In this document: one piece after another, positions 34,459-41,726 of the stretch
Layout of the letters: the number at the start of each line of letters is the position of its first letter
Position numbering within the stretch: the first letter of the stretch is position 1
NCBI GenBank assembly: GCA_000717735.1
Contig: JOBE01000049.1
Location: 1 to 53,170 of the forward strand
Source: Streptomyces griseoluteus
GTDB taxonomy: Bacteria > Actinomycetota > Actinomycetes > Streptomycetales > Streptomycetaceae
Direction of reading: 5' to 3'
Length of the DNA: 53,170 bases
Position numbers and translations under genes: made by a program
Notes under the pieces: model-generated
Database searches by the model: none
What the model saw: only the letters and a program-made list of their open reading frames with translations
What the model was told of the DNA's origin: nothing

Positions 34459-35508
34459 TCAGCCGCCGATCCGGACGCCGAACTGGAACGTGCCCATGTA
34501 GTCCATGGACTCGTAGCGGACGCTGGCGCCCGGCTTGGGGGCGTGCAGGATCGTGTTGTTGCCCGCGTACAGGCCCACGTGCGACAGGCTGTTGAAGAAG
34601 ACGAGGTCGCCCGGCTTGAGCTGGCTGCGGCCGATCTTCACGCCGTCGTTCTGCTGCGTGTAGGTGGTGCGGGTGAGCTGGACGTTGGCCTGGCCGTACG
34701 CCCACTGGGTCAGACCGGAGCAGTCGTACGCGTTGGGGCCCTCGGCACCGGAGACGTACGGGTCGCCGATCTGGGTGGCGGCGGCGGCGAGCGCCGCGGC
34801 GCCGTAGCCGTTGGCGGGGACCTCGTTGCCGAGGTTCATCCGCTCGCCGGCGGCGCGGCTGGCCCGCTGCTCCTTGGCCCGCTCCTCCTCCTCCAGCTTG
34901 GCCTTCTCGGCCGCGTTGAGGGTGTTGAGGAGCTTCTGCGCCTCGGCCAGCTTGGTCTGGAACTTCTTCTTCTTCTCGCCGAGCGTCTTGCGGACGTCCT
35001 CGAGGTCGGCCAGCTTCGTGGTGGCCTCGGTCCGCTGCTGCGCGAGGGTGCGCTGCTTGGCCTGGATCGAAGTGAGCACGTCGGCCTGCTGGGCGCTCAA
35101 CTGGTCGATCGCGGACGCCTTCTCGAGGTACGTGTCCGGGTCGGCGGAGAGGAAGAGCTGGAGCGCCGGGTCGATGCCGCCGGAGCGGTACTGGGCGCTG
35201 GCGACGGAACCGATCTGGTCGCGCAGGGTGTTGAGCTCCTGCTGACCGCGGGCCACCTTGTCCTGGAGCTGACCGATCTCCTGCTGCAGCTTGCCGCGGC
35301 GCTCGTCGGCGAGGTTGTACTGCTCCGTGGCCTCCTCGGCCTCGTGGTGCAGCTCGTCGACCTTCGACTTGACCTCGTCGATCTTGGGCTTGGCGGGGGC
35401 CGCCTGGGCACCGCCCTGGGCGGTGAGGGCGACGGCGGCGGCCGCGGTCGCGGTGAGCACGGTCACGCGCATGCGGCTCGGCTGCTTGGGTCGACGGTGG
35501 GACGCCAC
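34459..35508 (-). CDS. Secreted NlpC/P60 peptidoglycan endopeptidase (copy 2)
   Basis: A 349-aa paralogue of the gene at 33244. Signal peptide (MRVTVLTATAAAAVALTAQGGAQAA), coiled coil (about 40-200, Lys/Glu/Gln-rich) and a C-terminal NlpC/P60 domain with NAYDCSGLTQWAYGQ (Cys), LSHVGLYAGNNT (His) and ILHAPKPGASV. Unlike copy 1 the coiled coil is Lys-rich, so the two probably bind different surfaces or partners. The GTG at 35508 has AAGGAG 9 bp upstream. About 100 nt of 5' UTR are predicted from the promoter at 35614-35643, with a GGCGGAGGAACCGCC hairpin. Confidence 0.93.
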   Translation of the reverse strand: MASHRRPKQPSRMRVTVLTATAAAAVALTAQGGAQAAPAKPKIDEVKSKVDELHHEAEEATEQYNLADERRGKLQQEIGQLQDKVARGQQELNTLRDQIGSVASAQYRSGGIDPALQLFLSADPDTYLEKASAIDQLSAQQADVLTSIQAKQRTLAQQRTEATTKLADLEDVRKTLGEKKKKFQTKLAEAQKLLNTLNAAEKAKLEEEERAKEQRASRAAGERMNLGNEVPANGYGAAALAAAATQIGDPYVSGAEGPNAYDCSGLTQWAYGQANVQLTRTTYTQQNDGVKIGRSQLKPGDLVFFNSLSHVGLYAGNNTILHAPKPGASVRYESMDYMGTFQFGVRIGG

Positions 35509-35613
35509 GAAGGCGAGCTCCTTCTTCCTCGAGCCGCCCAACCGGTCAGGGGCAGGCGGTTCCTCCGCCGTCACCCCGGATGGGTGATCAACCGCGCGAA
35601 GGTTCGAAGGCTG

Positions 35614-35643
35614 ACCCTAGTGACCAAGTTGTGATCAGTTCAA
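35614..35643 (-). promoter_or_regulatory. Promoter of NlpC/P60 copy 2
   Basis: Minus strand TTGAAC (35638-35643), 18-bp spacer, TAGGGT (35614-35619). The surrounding DNA (35630-35700) is unusually A/T-rich for this genome. The 256-bp gap to the next gene holds no ORF I can support. Confidence 0.65.
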
Positions 35644-35764
35644 ATCCCACTGGCAAAAATATCGCTCGGGCACCACTTTATTTCCGTGCATCACACGGGC
35701 AGTGATGAGTAATTGACGGTCCGCCGTCCAGAATTCGGGCATAAAGCCCAGGAGTTGCGATGCG

Positions 35765-37129
35765 TCACGAGAGCCGCGAAAGCCGCTTCAGCAACAAGGC
35801 GGACGCCACCGGCCGCGCACCCGCCTTCGCCACCCCGTCGGCCACCTCGCGGTCGGTCGAGACCACCACGACCGGCCGGCCCGGCGGCTCCGCCCGCACC
35901 AGCTGCCGGATCAGCTCGTCCGCCGTGACGCCGGGCTTGGAGAACAGCACCCGCACCCCGCGCGGCGGCGCGAGCAGCACCGGCGCGGCCAGCTCCGCCC
36001 CGTCGAAGACGCAGGTGACCTCGGCCCCCGAGCGGGCCGCCAGGGCCGACAGGGAGCCGAGCAGCCGCAGCCGCTGCTTCTCCAGCGGCATCGTCGGGTA
36101 GCCGGTCTTGGTGACGTTGTAGCCGTCGACGACCAGATGGGCCTGCGGCAGCGCGAGGAGCTGGTCGAGCAGGGCCGGATCGGTCTCCGAGAGCGCCCGC
36201 GCCGCGATGTCCTTCGGGGACATCCGCCCCGGCTCCACCGCGTCCACGGTGTCCGCCGGGTGCATCGAGACGGGCGGCAGCGCCAGTTCACGGCGCAGCC
36301 CCTGGGCCGCGTCGAGGACGGTGTCGAGCAGCAGCCGCAGCCGCATGTCCTCCACCGAACGCCCCTCGCGGGCGGTCCTGCGGCTCGCCTCCAGGGCCGC
36401 CTCGACCTCGCCGAGCCGGGCCTTGAGCCGCCGGCTCTCGCTCTCGGCCGAGGACACCTGGGCCGCCGCCTCCGCCCGCGCGGTCTCCATCTCGCCCTGG
36501 AAACGGCGCAGCGCGGCCTCGCCGCGCTTCACGTCGCTCTGGGCGCTGCGCAGCTTGCGGTGAAGCGATTCCGCTTCCTTCCGGGCCGTCTCCAGGTCGC
36601 GCCGCAGCTGCTCGGTCTCGTCCCGGGAGCGGTCCCTCGCGGCGGCGAGCTCCTCGCGCAGCCGCTCCAGTTCGCGCCGGCCGGCCTCGTCGGCGCGCTC
36701 GGCGTCGACGCGCAGCGCCTCCTCGCCCGCGGCGGCCACGAGCTTGACCCAGCCGGGCGGGCGCAGCACATAGGCGGCCGCCGCCACGTCGACGGGGTCG
36801 GCGGCGGCGGGCGGGGTGCCGGTCTCGACGGCTCCGGCCAGTTCGGGCTGGCCCTGCTTGAGCCGTTCGCCGATCCGCTGCCGGAACAGCGGGTCGCTGT
36901 CCAGGGCAGCGGCCATCGCGTTGCCGGCGAACTTGGCCCGCCGGCTGGTGGTGAACCGGGCGTACTGCCTCAGGGGCGCCGGCAGCTCGGCGACGGTCAG
37001 CCCGCCGAAGGCGTCCGCGACCAGCGCGACGACCCGCCGCCGTACGCCTTCCGGCAGTGGGTGGTCGAGCGTCTCGGCAGCGTCACCTGCCGCGCCGGCC
37101 GGCTCTTCACCGTGCGCGGGCTGCTCCAC
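35765..37129 (-). CDS. NYN-domain (YacP-like) putative RNA-binding/nuclease protein
   Basis: 454 aa. An N-terminal helical domain (about 25-140) is followed by a long Arg/Glu coiled coil (about 140-270) and a C-terminal NYN/PIN-like domain (about 325-450). The last has HLVVDGYNVTKTGYPTM, VTCVFDGAELAAP and PVVVVSTDREVADG, with the acidic residues expected at a PIN active site. YacP-type NYN proteins are linked to rRNA/mRNA processing. The coiled coil suggests self-association. The GTG start lies at 37129, and the preceding zinc-ribbon gene on the same strand ends 33 bp upstream. Confidence 0.85.
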   Translation of the reverse strand: MEQPAHGEEPAGAAGDAAETLDHPLPEGVRRRVVALVADAFGGLTVAELPAPLRQYARFTTSRRAKFAGNAMAAALDSDPLFRQRIGERLKQGQPELAGAVETGTPPAAADPVDVAAAAYVLRPPGWVKLVAAAGEEALRVDAERADEAGRRELERLREELAAARDRSRDETEQLRRDLETARKEAESLHRKLRSAQSDVKRGEAALRRFQGEMETARAEAAAQVSSAESESRRLKARLGEVEAALEASRRTAREGRSVEDMRLRLLLDTVLDAAQGLRRELALPPVSMHPADTVDAVEPGRMSPKDIAARALSETDPALLDQLLALPQAHLVVDGYNVTKTGYPTMPLEKQRLRLLGSLSALAARSGAEVTCVFDGAELAAPVLLAPPRGVRVLFSKPGVTADELIRQLVRAEPPGRPVVVVSTDREVADGVAKAGARPVASALLLKRLSRLS

Positions 37130-37162
37130 GATCCGTCACCCCTATGTCGTCCGCGCCGTCCC

Positions 37163-37405
37163 TCAGGAAGCGGCGCCCGGCCTGTCCACCAGTTCGATCT
37201 GGTCCACCGCGTTGCACCAGCGGCAGCGGACCGACTCGATGGTCTCACTGACCACCTGCCGCTCCTCGACCGTCGGGTCACCCGCGAGGTCCAGATGGAC
37301 GTACTCCACGACCTTGGAGGAGCGGGTCACGTCGAAGCGGGTCAGGTTGCCGCAGAGCGTGCAGCGCCAGCGGGTCTCGGCGGTCGGCAGGGGAACCGTC
37401 GTCAT
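37163..37405 (-). CDS. Small zinc-ribbon-like protein
   Basis: 80 aa with two cysteine pairs, CTLCGN near residue 15 and CRWCN near residue 61, as in a zinc ribbon that spans most of the chain. The sequence between them (TRFDVTRSSKVVEYVHLDLAG) looks like a beta-hairpin insert. It is upstream of, and probably co-transcribed with, the NYN-domain gene, so a role in RNA binding with it is possible (inference). The protein is otherwise uncharacterised. Confidence 0.85.
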   Translation of the reverse strand: MTTVPLPTAETRWRCTLCGNLTRFDVTRSSKVVEYVHLDLAGDPTVEERQVVSETIESVRCRWCNAVDQIELVDRPGAAS

Positions 37406-37562
37406 CGTGCCGTCCTTCTTCCTGTTGCGTGTACCAGGTGCGGGAGCCGCGGTGCGCCGTCGAACTGCGGTTGTACTGCCCGTAACCCTACGGCCTCACG
37501 GGTGGCCGGGGGCACGGCGAGGCACTCTGTCCAGTTTGGCCCCGGTACGCCATGATCTGTCC

Positions 37563-38315
37563 ATGATCGATTGGCGAGGCGCTGTCCGCGCCTTCCGCGC
37601 TGGACCGGCACCCAGGCGCGGCACCCGCGGCGGACCCACGGTGACGTACGGACTGATCGCCGCGTGCTGCCTCCTCTTCGTGATCAGTCCGGTCTCCGGA
37701 CTGAATCCGGTGTACGGCACCGGGGAGGAGCTGCTCGCGGCGCAGGGCACGTACTTCCGCCGCTGGGGGGTCGTCCCCGCCGAGCTGATGGCCGGCGATC
37801 CGCGCGCCCTGCTCACCCCACTGACCGCGCTCTTCGTCCACGGGAGCTGGCTCCACCTGCTCGGCAACATGCTGTTCCTGTACGTCTTCGGCGCGATGGC
37901 CGAGGAGCGCATGGGCCCGGTCGAGTTCGCCCTCTTCTACCTGGGCACCGGCTATCTGGCCCTGCTCGGGTACGCGGTGGCGCACGCGCACAGCGAGCAG
38001 ACCCTCGTCGGGGCGTCCGGGGCGATCTCCGCGGTGCTCGGGGCCTTCCTCTTCCTCTTCCCGCGCGCCCGGGTCACCAGCCTCTTCCCCTTCCTCTTCT
38101 TCCTGCCGCTGCGCTTCCCCGCCTGGATCGTGCTGATCTTCTGGTTCGTGCTGCAGTGGCTGGCCGCGCGGGCGGCGGGCGCCGGTCCCGGCGTCGCCTA
38201 TCTGGCCCATGTGGTGGGCTTCTCCGTCGGCTTCCTCTACGCCTGGGGGCGCTACCGGGGTGGGGATAGAGTGAAGGCCCAAACCGCGGCGACCGAGGGA
38301 GAAAGCCAGCCGTGA
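37563..38315 (+). CDS. Rhomboid-family intramembrane serine protease
   Basis: 250 aa with about six membrane helices. The catalytic Ser is in the GASGAISAVLGAFLF motif (about residue 151) and the His in YLAHVVGFSVGF (about residue 214). HGSWLHLLGNMLFLYVFG is the conserved HxxxN region of the family. It would cleave single-span membrane proteins within the bilayer. The ATG start MIDWRGAVRAFR keeps the cytosolic leader. Its stop overlaps the GTG start of a RAM-domain gene, suggesting translational coupling. Confidence 0.95.
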   Translation: MIDWRGAVRAFRAGPAPRRGTRGGPTVTYGLIAACCLLFVISPVSGLNPVYGTGEELLAAQGTYFRRWGVVPAELMAGDPRALLTPLTALFVHGSWLHLLGNMLFLYVFGAMAEERMGPVEFALFYLGTGYLALLGYAVAHAHSEQTLVGASGAISAVLGAFLFLFPRARVTSLFPFLFFLPLRFPAWIVLIFWFVLQWLAARAAGAGPGVAYLAHVVGFSVGFLYAWGRYRGGDRVKAQTAATEGESQP

Positions 38316-38593
38316 TCACCGCGATCGTGCTCATCAAGACCAGCGTGGACCGCATCCCCGAGATCGCCGAGTCGATCGCCGCGCTCGACAGCGTCAGCGA
38401 GGTCTTCTCGGTGACCGGTACGTACGACCTGATCGCCATGGTCCGGGTGCCGCGCCACGACGACCTGGCGGACGTGATCCCCGGCAGCATCAGCAAGATC
38501 CCGGGCGTCGAGGCCACGGACACCCACGTCGCCTTCCGCACCTACTCCCAGCACGACCTGGAGGCGGCCTTCGCCATCGGTCTGGAGTCCTGA
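38312..38593 (+). CDS. Stand-alone RAM (Lrp/AsnC ligand-binding) domain protein
   Basis: A 93-aa protein consisting only of the RAM effector domain: TAIVLIKTSVDRIPEIAESI, VSEVFSVTGTYDLIAMVRVP, and GVEATDTHVAFRTYSQHDLE. It lacks the HTH of full Lrp/AsnC regulators, so it probably binds an amino acid or modulates a partner regulator. The GTG start overlaps the rhomboid stop (GTGA). A strong terminator follows. Confidence 0.92.
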   Translation: MITAIVLIKTSVDRIPEIAESIAALDSVSEVFSVTGTYDLIAMVRVPRHDDLADVIPGSISKIPGVEATDTHVAFRTYSQHDLEAAFAIGLES

Positions 38594-38611
38594 GGCCGCA
38601 CACGCGTCACG

Positions 38612-38647
38612 GTGAAGGGGGCCTCCCGGTCGGGAGGCCCCCTTCAC
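38612..38647. terminator. Bidirectional terminator
   Basis: A perfect 16-bp stem (GTGAAGGGGGCCTCCC and its complement) around a GGTC loop lies between the RAM-domain gene and the convergent PLP-enzyme gene. Confidence 0.9.
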
Positions 38648-38663
38648 CCGTACGAGTGAGCAG

Positions 38664-40103
38664 TCAGCCGCGGTCGGGGACGCAGCGGCCGTCCTCGGTG
38701 CGGTACTTCCACTGCGCGCCGTCCCGGACCAGCTCCTTCACGGCGCCGACGAACCGCTCGACGTGCTCGTCCGGCGTACCGGCGCCGAAGCTGACCCGGA
38801 TGGCGTTGAGGGACCTCCCCCGGCCTTCGGCCGGGGGGACCCCCACCTCGCTTCGCTCGCCCGGGGCCGCCTCGGGTGCGCCGCATTCGCCCTGGGTCTG
38901 CGGGTCGCTGCCGAGCAGGGTGCGGACCAGCGGGTGGGCGCAGAAGAGACCGTCGCGGACGCCGATGCCGTACTCGGCGGAGAGCGCGGCGGCGAAGTGG
39001 GAGCTGTTCCAGCCCTCCACCACGAAGGAGATGACGCCGACCCGGGGGGCGTCGTCGCCGAACAGCGACAGCACCTTGACCTCGGGGACCTCGGCGAGGC
39101 CCGTGCGGACCTTGGCGATCAGATGCCGCTCCCGCTCGACGAGGGTGTCGAAGCCGGCCTCGGTGAGCGCCTTGCAGGCGGAGGCGATGGAGTACACGCC
39201 GATGACGTTCGGGGAGCCGGCCTCGTGCCGGGCGGCGGTGGTGTGCCACTCGACGTCCACGCCGCCGTCGGTGCGGCGGGCGACCTTCTTGGACGCGCCG
39301 CCGCCCGCGAGGTAGGGCTCGGCGTCCTGGAGCCAGTCGGCGCGGCCCGCGAGGACGCCCGAGCCGAAGGGCGCGTACAGCTTGTGCCCGGAGAAGGCGA
39401 TCCAGTCCACGTCGAGTTCGCGTACGGAGACCGGGTGGTGGGGCGCGAGCTGGGCGGCGTCGAGCACGATCCGGGCACCGTGCGCGTGCGCGGCGGCGGC
39501 CAGCTCCTTCACCGGCCACAGCTCGCCGGTGACGTTGGAGGCACCGGTGACGCAGACGAGCGCGGGGCCGTAAGGGTCGCGGTCGGCGAGGGCGCTCTCC
39601 AGGGTGGCGACGGCCTGCTCCGGGGTGCGCGGCGCGTTGAGGTAGGTGACCCGGGCGTCCTGCCAGGGCAGCAGCGAGGCGTGGTGCTCGGTCTCGAAGA
39701 CGAAGACCTCGCAACCGGCCGGAACGACCCGGGCGAGCAGGTTGAGCGAGTCGGTGGTGGAGCGGGTGAAGACGACCTGGTCGCCGGGGCGGCAGTCGAG
39801 GAACTCGGCGACGGTGGCGCGGCTGTTCTCGAAGAGGTCGGTGGACAGCTGGGAGAGGTAGCCGGCACCGCGGTGGACGCTGCCGTAGTAGGGGGCGTAC
39901 GCGGCGACGTCGTCCCAGACCCGCTGGAGGGCCGGCGCGCTGGCCGCGTAGTCGAGCGCCGCGTAGGTCGCCTCGCCGCCGGTGACGAGCGGGACGGTGA
40001 CGTCCCGGCCGAGGACGGGCAGCGGGGCGGCGCAGCACGGATCGGCGGACTCGGAGTCGACAGCGGAGGCGGTGGTGGCGACGGCGTTCGGGTACGCGGA
40101 CAT
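38664..40103 (-). CDS. Class V aminotransferase-fold PLP enzyme (cysteine desulfurase-like)
   Basis: 479 aa. PLP-binding Lys lies in WIAFSGHKLYAPFGSGVL. TEHHASLLPW, DAAQLAPHHPV and the Cys of GIGVRDGLFCAHPLV, in the position of the active Cys in SufS-type desulfurases, support a sulfur or selenium-linked reaction (cysteine desulfurase or C-S lyase). An unusual start (SADPCCAAP) precedes the core. Between VRTLLGSDPQTQGEC and SLNAIRVSFG there is an extra segment of about 14 residues (RSEVGVPPAEGRGR) encoded by a repeat palindrome. The gene is preceded by a SAM-IV riboswitch and a short uORF, which ties it to sulfur metabolism. Exact substrate unknown. Confidence 0.9.
   Translation of the reverse strand: MSAYPNAVATTASAVDSESADPCCAAPLPVLGRDVTVPLVTGGEATYAALDYAASAPALQRVWDDVAAYAPYYGSVHRGAGYLSQLSTDLFENSRATVAEFLDCRPGDQVVFTRSTTDSLNLLARVVPAGCEVFVFETEHHASLLPWQDARVTYLNAPRTPEQAVATLESALADRDPYGPALVCVTGASNVTGELWPVKELAAAAHAHGARIVLDAAQLAPHHPVSVRELDVDWIAFSGHKLYAPFGSGVLAGRADWLQDAEPYLAGGGASKKVARRTDGGVDVEWHTTAARHEAGSPNVIGVYSIASACKALTEAGFDTLVERERHLIAKVRTGLAEVPEVKVLSLFGDDAPRVGVISFVVEGWNSSHFAAALSAEYGIGVRDGLFCAHPLVRTLLGSDPQTQGECGAPEAAPGERSEVGVPPAEGRGRSLNAIRVSFGAGTPDEHVERFVGAVKELVRDGAQWKYRTEDGRCVPDRG
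38811..38860. repeat. Palindromic repeat element inside the PLP enzyme gene
   Basis: CCCCCGGCC-TTC-GGCCGGGGG (38817-38837) is followed by GACCCCCACCTCGCTTCGCT. From memory, this pattern (GAAGCGAGGTGGGGGTCCCC on the other strand) recurs widely in Streptomyces genomes. Here it is in frame and adds residues rather than disrupting the gene. Confidence 0.7.
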
Positions 40104-40231
40104 GGCGGTATCTCCCTGGCAGGAAAGGGCAGCGAAAGGCCCGCAGGGCAGCGCGAAACTGGGTGCCTCATACGGGTGATGCCTCGACGCACGGTGGTCG
40201 TACGGAGGAGGGGGAAAAGGGGCCGGAAGCC

Positions 40232-40252
40232 CTAACGCATTCGCTTGCTCAC
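40232..40252 (-). CDS. Short upstream ORF (MSKRMR)
   Basis: GTG-AGC-AAG-CGA-ATG-CGT-TAG lies between the riboswitch and the PLP enzyme start. A GGGAG at 40260-40264 is 7 nt upstream, an ideal ribosome site. It could be a leader peptide or only a fortuitous ORF. It ends 128 nt before the main start codon. Confidence 0.45.
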   Translation of the reverse strand: MSKRMR

Positions 40253-40274
40253 GAGACTGCTCCCTTGAGGACCA

Positions 40275-40314
40275 GGACCCCAGGGCCGCACACGTTCAGA
40301 GTGTGCAGGGGTCC
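40275..40314 (-). promoter_or_regulatory. Expression-platform hairpin next to SAM-IV aptamer
   Basis: GGACCCC (40275-40281) pairs with GGGGTCC (40308-40314), with inner GCACAC/GTGTGC pairing. The base of the stem uses the 3' end of the aptamer, so aptamer folding and hairpin formation may compete. Confidence 0.55.
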
Positions 40315-40426
40315 GCGCTTGCCGTAGACCTCTCTGCCTACGGCCTGGTCTTCACCCGGGGCACCCCGCCACGGACGGAGGGTTGCCGGACAGCAAGCCG
40401 GGGCTTCGTAGCTGTCACTCATGACC
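40309..40426 (-). promoter_or_regulatory. SAM-IV riboswitch
   Basis: Reading the minus strand: GGTCATGAGTGACAGC, AAGCCCCGGCTTGCTGTCC, GGCAACCCTCC, GCGGGGTGCCCCGGGTGA, GACCAGG and GGCAAGCGCGGACC. These are the ordered conserved segments of the actinobacterial SAM-IV class as I know it. It senses S-adenosylmethionine and controls the class V PLP enzyme downstream. The rest of the 426-bp gap (40427-40486 and 40104-40231) shows no other feature. Confidence 0.9.
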
Positions 40427-40486
40427 TGAACCGAAGCTATGCCAGGAGATCACCCGGGCGCAACCCGTGTCCGGATTCCGGGACGC

Positions 40487-40522
40487 GACGAAGGGCCCCG
40501 CCGTGTGGCGGGGCCCTTCGTC
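40487..40522 (-). terminator. Terminator after trpD
   Basis: A perfect 16-bp stem (GACGAAGGGCCCCGCC and its complement) with a GTGT loop starts 7 bp past the trpD stop. Confidence 0.92.
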
Positions 40523-40529
40523 CGGGAAG

Positions 40530-41594
40530 TCACGCGTTGCTGACGGCGATCCAGCGTTCCAGGGCCCGGCGGGCCTCACCGGAGTCGATGGCCTCCGCGG
40601 CCTTCTCCATGCCGGCGCGGATCTGCTCCGCCAGGGTGCCCGCGCCCGGGGCGAGCGCGGTCAGCGCGGCGGCCGAGTTGAGCAGAACCGCGTCCCGTAC
40701 GGGACCGGTCTCCCCCGCAAGCAGCCGGCGGGCGACGTCCGCGTTGTACGAGGCGTCCGCGCCGCGCAGCGCCTCGACCGGTACGAGGTCGATGCCGACG
40801 TCCCGGGGGTCGAAGGCCTCCTCGCGGACCGAGCCGTCACGGACCACCCAGACCCGCGAGGTGGCGGTGGTGGTCAGCTCGTCGAGCCCGTCGTCGCCGC
40901 GGAAGACCAGCGCGGAGGAGCCCCGCTCGGCGAGCACCCCGGCCATGATGGGGGCCATCCGGGCGTCGGCGACACCCGTGGCCTGGGCCCGGACACGGGC
41001 CGGGTTGGTCAGCGGGCCGAGGAAGTTGAAGGTGGTCCGGATGCCGAGTTCCTTGCGGGCGGCGGCGACGTGCCGCAGCGCCGGGTGGAACTTCACCGCG
41101 AAGCAGAAGGTGATGCCGGCTTCCTCCGCGACCTCGGCGACCCGCCGCGGGGTCAGCTCCAGGTTGACGCCGAGCTTCTCCAGGACGTCGGACGCGCCGG
41201 AGGCGGAGGACGCGGCCCGGTTGCCGTGCTTGACGACCTTGGCGCCGGTGCCGGCGACGACGATCGCGGACATGGTGGAGATGTTGACGGTCTTGGCACC
41301 GTCGCCGCCGGTGCCGACGATGTCGACGGAGGGCCCGGGCACCTCGATCGTGTTGGCGTGCTCGTACATGGTGCGGACGAGCCCGGAGATCTCCTCGACG
41401 GTCTCGCCCTTGGCGCGCAGGGCGACCGCGAAGCCGGCGATCTGCGCGTCGGTGGCCTCGCCGCGCAGGATCCGGTCCATCGCCCAGGCGGTGTCCTCGG
41501 CACTCTGGTCGCGGCCGGTCAGCAGACCTTCCAGGACGACGGGCCAGGAGCGGCCCGCCGACGTAGGTCCTCCAGCGGGGGTCACAGCGCTCAT
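40530..41594 (-). CDS. trpD: Anthranilate phosphoribosyltransferase TrpD
   Basis: A 354-aa enzyme that joins anthranilate and PRPP, the second step of tryptophan synthesis. Motifs are the PRPP loop [38 protein letters not shown] (metal and anthranilate sites), [11 protein letters not shown] and [14 protein letters not shown]. The ATG 41594 (MSAVTPAGG) has GGAG upstream. It stands alone between two terminators, 24 kb from trpEG, so Trp genes are dispersed here. No trp-leader-like sequence with Trp codons was seen in front of it. It has the same neighbour (cytochrome genes) as trpD Rv2192c in M. tuberculosis. Confidence 0.96.
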   Translation of the reverse strand: MSAVTPAGGPTSAGRSWPVVLEGLLTGRDQSAEDTAWAMDRILRGEATDAQIAGFAVALRAKGETVEEISGLVRTMYEHANTIEVPGPSVDIVGTGGDGAKTVNISTMSAIVVAGTGAKVVKHGNRAASSASGASDVLEKLGVNLELTPRRVAEVAEEAGITFCFAVKFHPALRHVAAARKELGIRTTFNFLGPLTNPARVRAQATGVADARMAPIMAGVLAERGSSALVFRGDDGLDELTTTATSRVWVVRDGSVREEAFDPRDVGIDLVPVEALRGADASYNADVARRLLAGETGPVRDAVLLNSAAALTALAPGAGTLAEQIRAGMEKAAEAIDSGEARRALERWIAVSNA

Positions 41595-41658
41595 GGCAGC
41601 TCCTGGATCGTCACGTGACGGATACGGACCCACCCTATCGACCCCGGGGGACGGCAAA

Positions 41659-41687
41659 GAGCCCCGTCCATCGAATGGACGGGGCTC
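41659..41687 (-). terminator. Terminator after the ctaE-qcrCAB operon
   Basis: GAGCCCCGTCCAT and its complement (13 bp) around a CGA loop lie 40 bp past the qcrB stop. Confidence 0.9.
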
Positions 41688-41726
41688 TCGCCGTGGCGAC
41701 TTCAGGAAGTCAGGAGTTCAGCTCGA

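Noticed and set aside
35509..35640. Possible ydaO-type (c-di-AMP) riboswitch before NlpC/P60 copy 2
   Set aside because: Such switches do precede cell-wall hydrolases in Streptomyces, and there is a structured leader here. However, the conserved CAGCTAACCTCG-type segment is missing and the predicted leader is only about 100 nt.
39509..40192. Overlapping ORF starting MRRGITRMRHPVSRC upstream of the PLP enzyme
   Set aside because: It continues as a Pro/Ser/Arg-rich shadow frame through the enzyme gene with no family similarity; only the 6-codon MSKRMR ORF has a good ribosome site.
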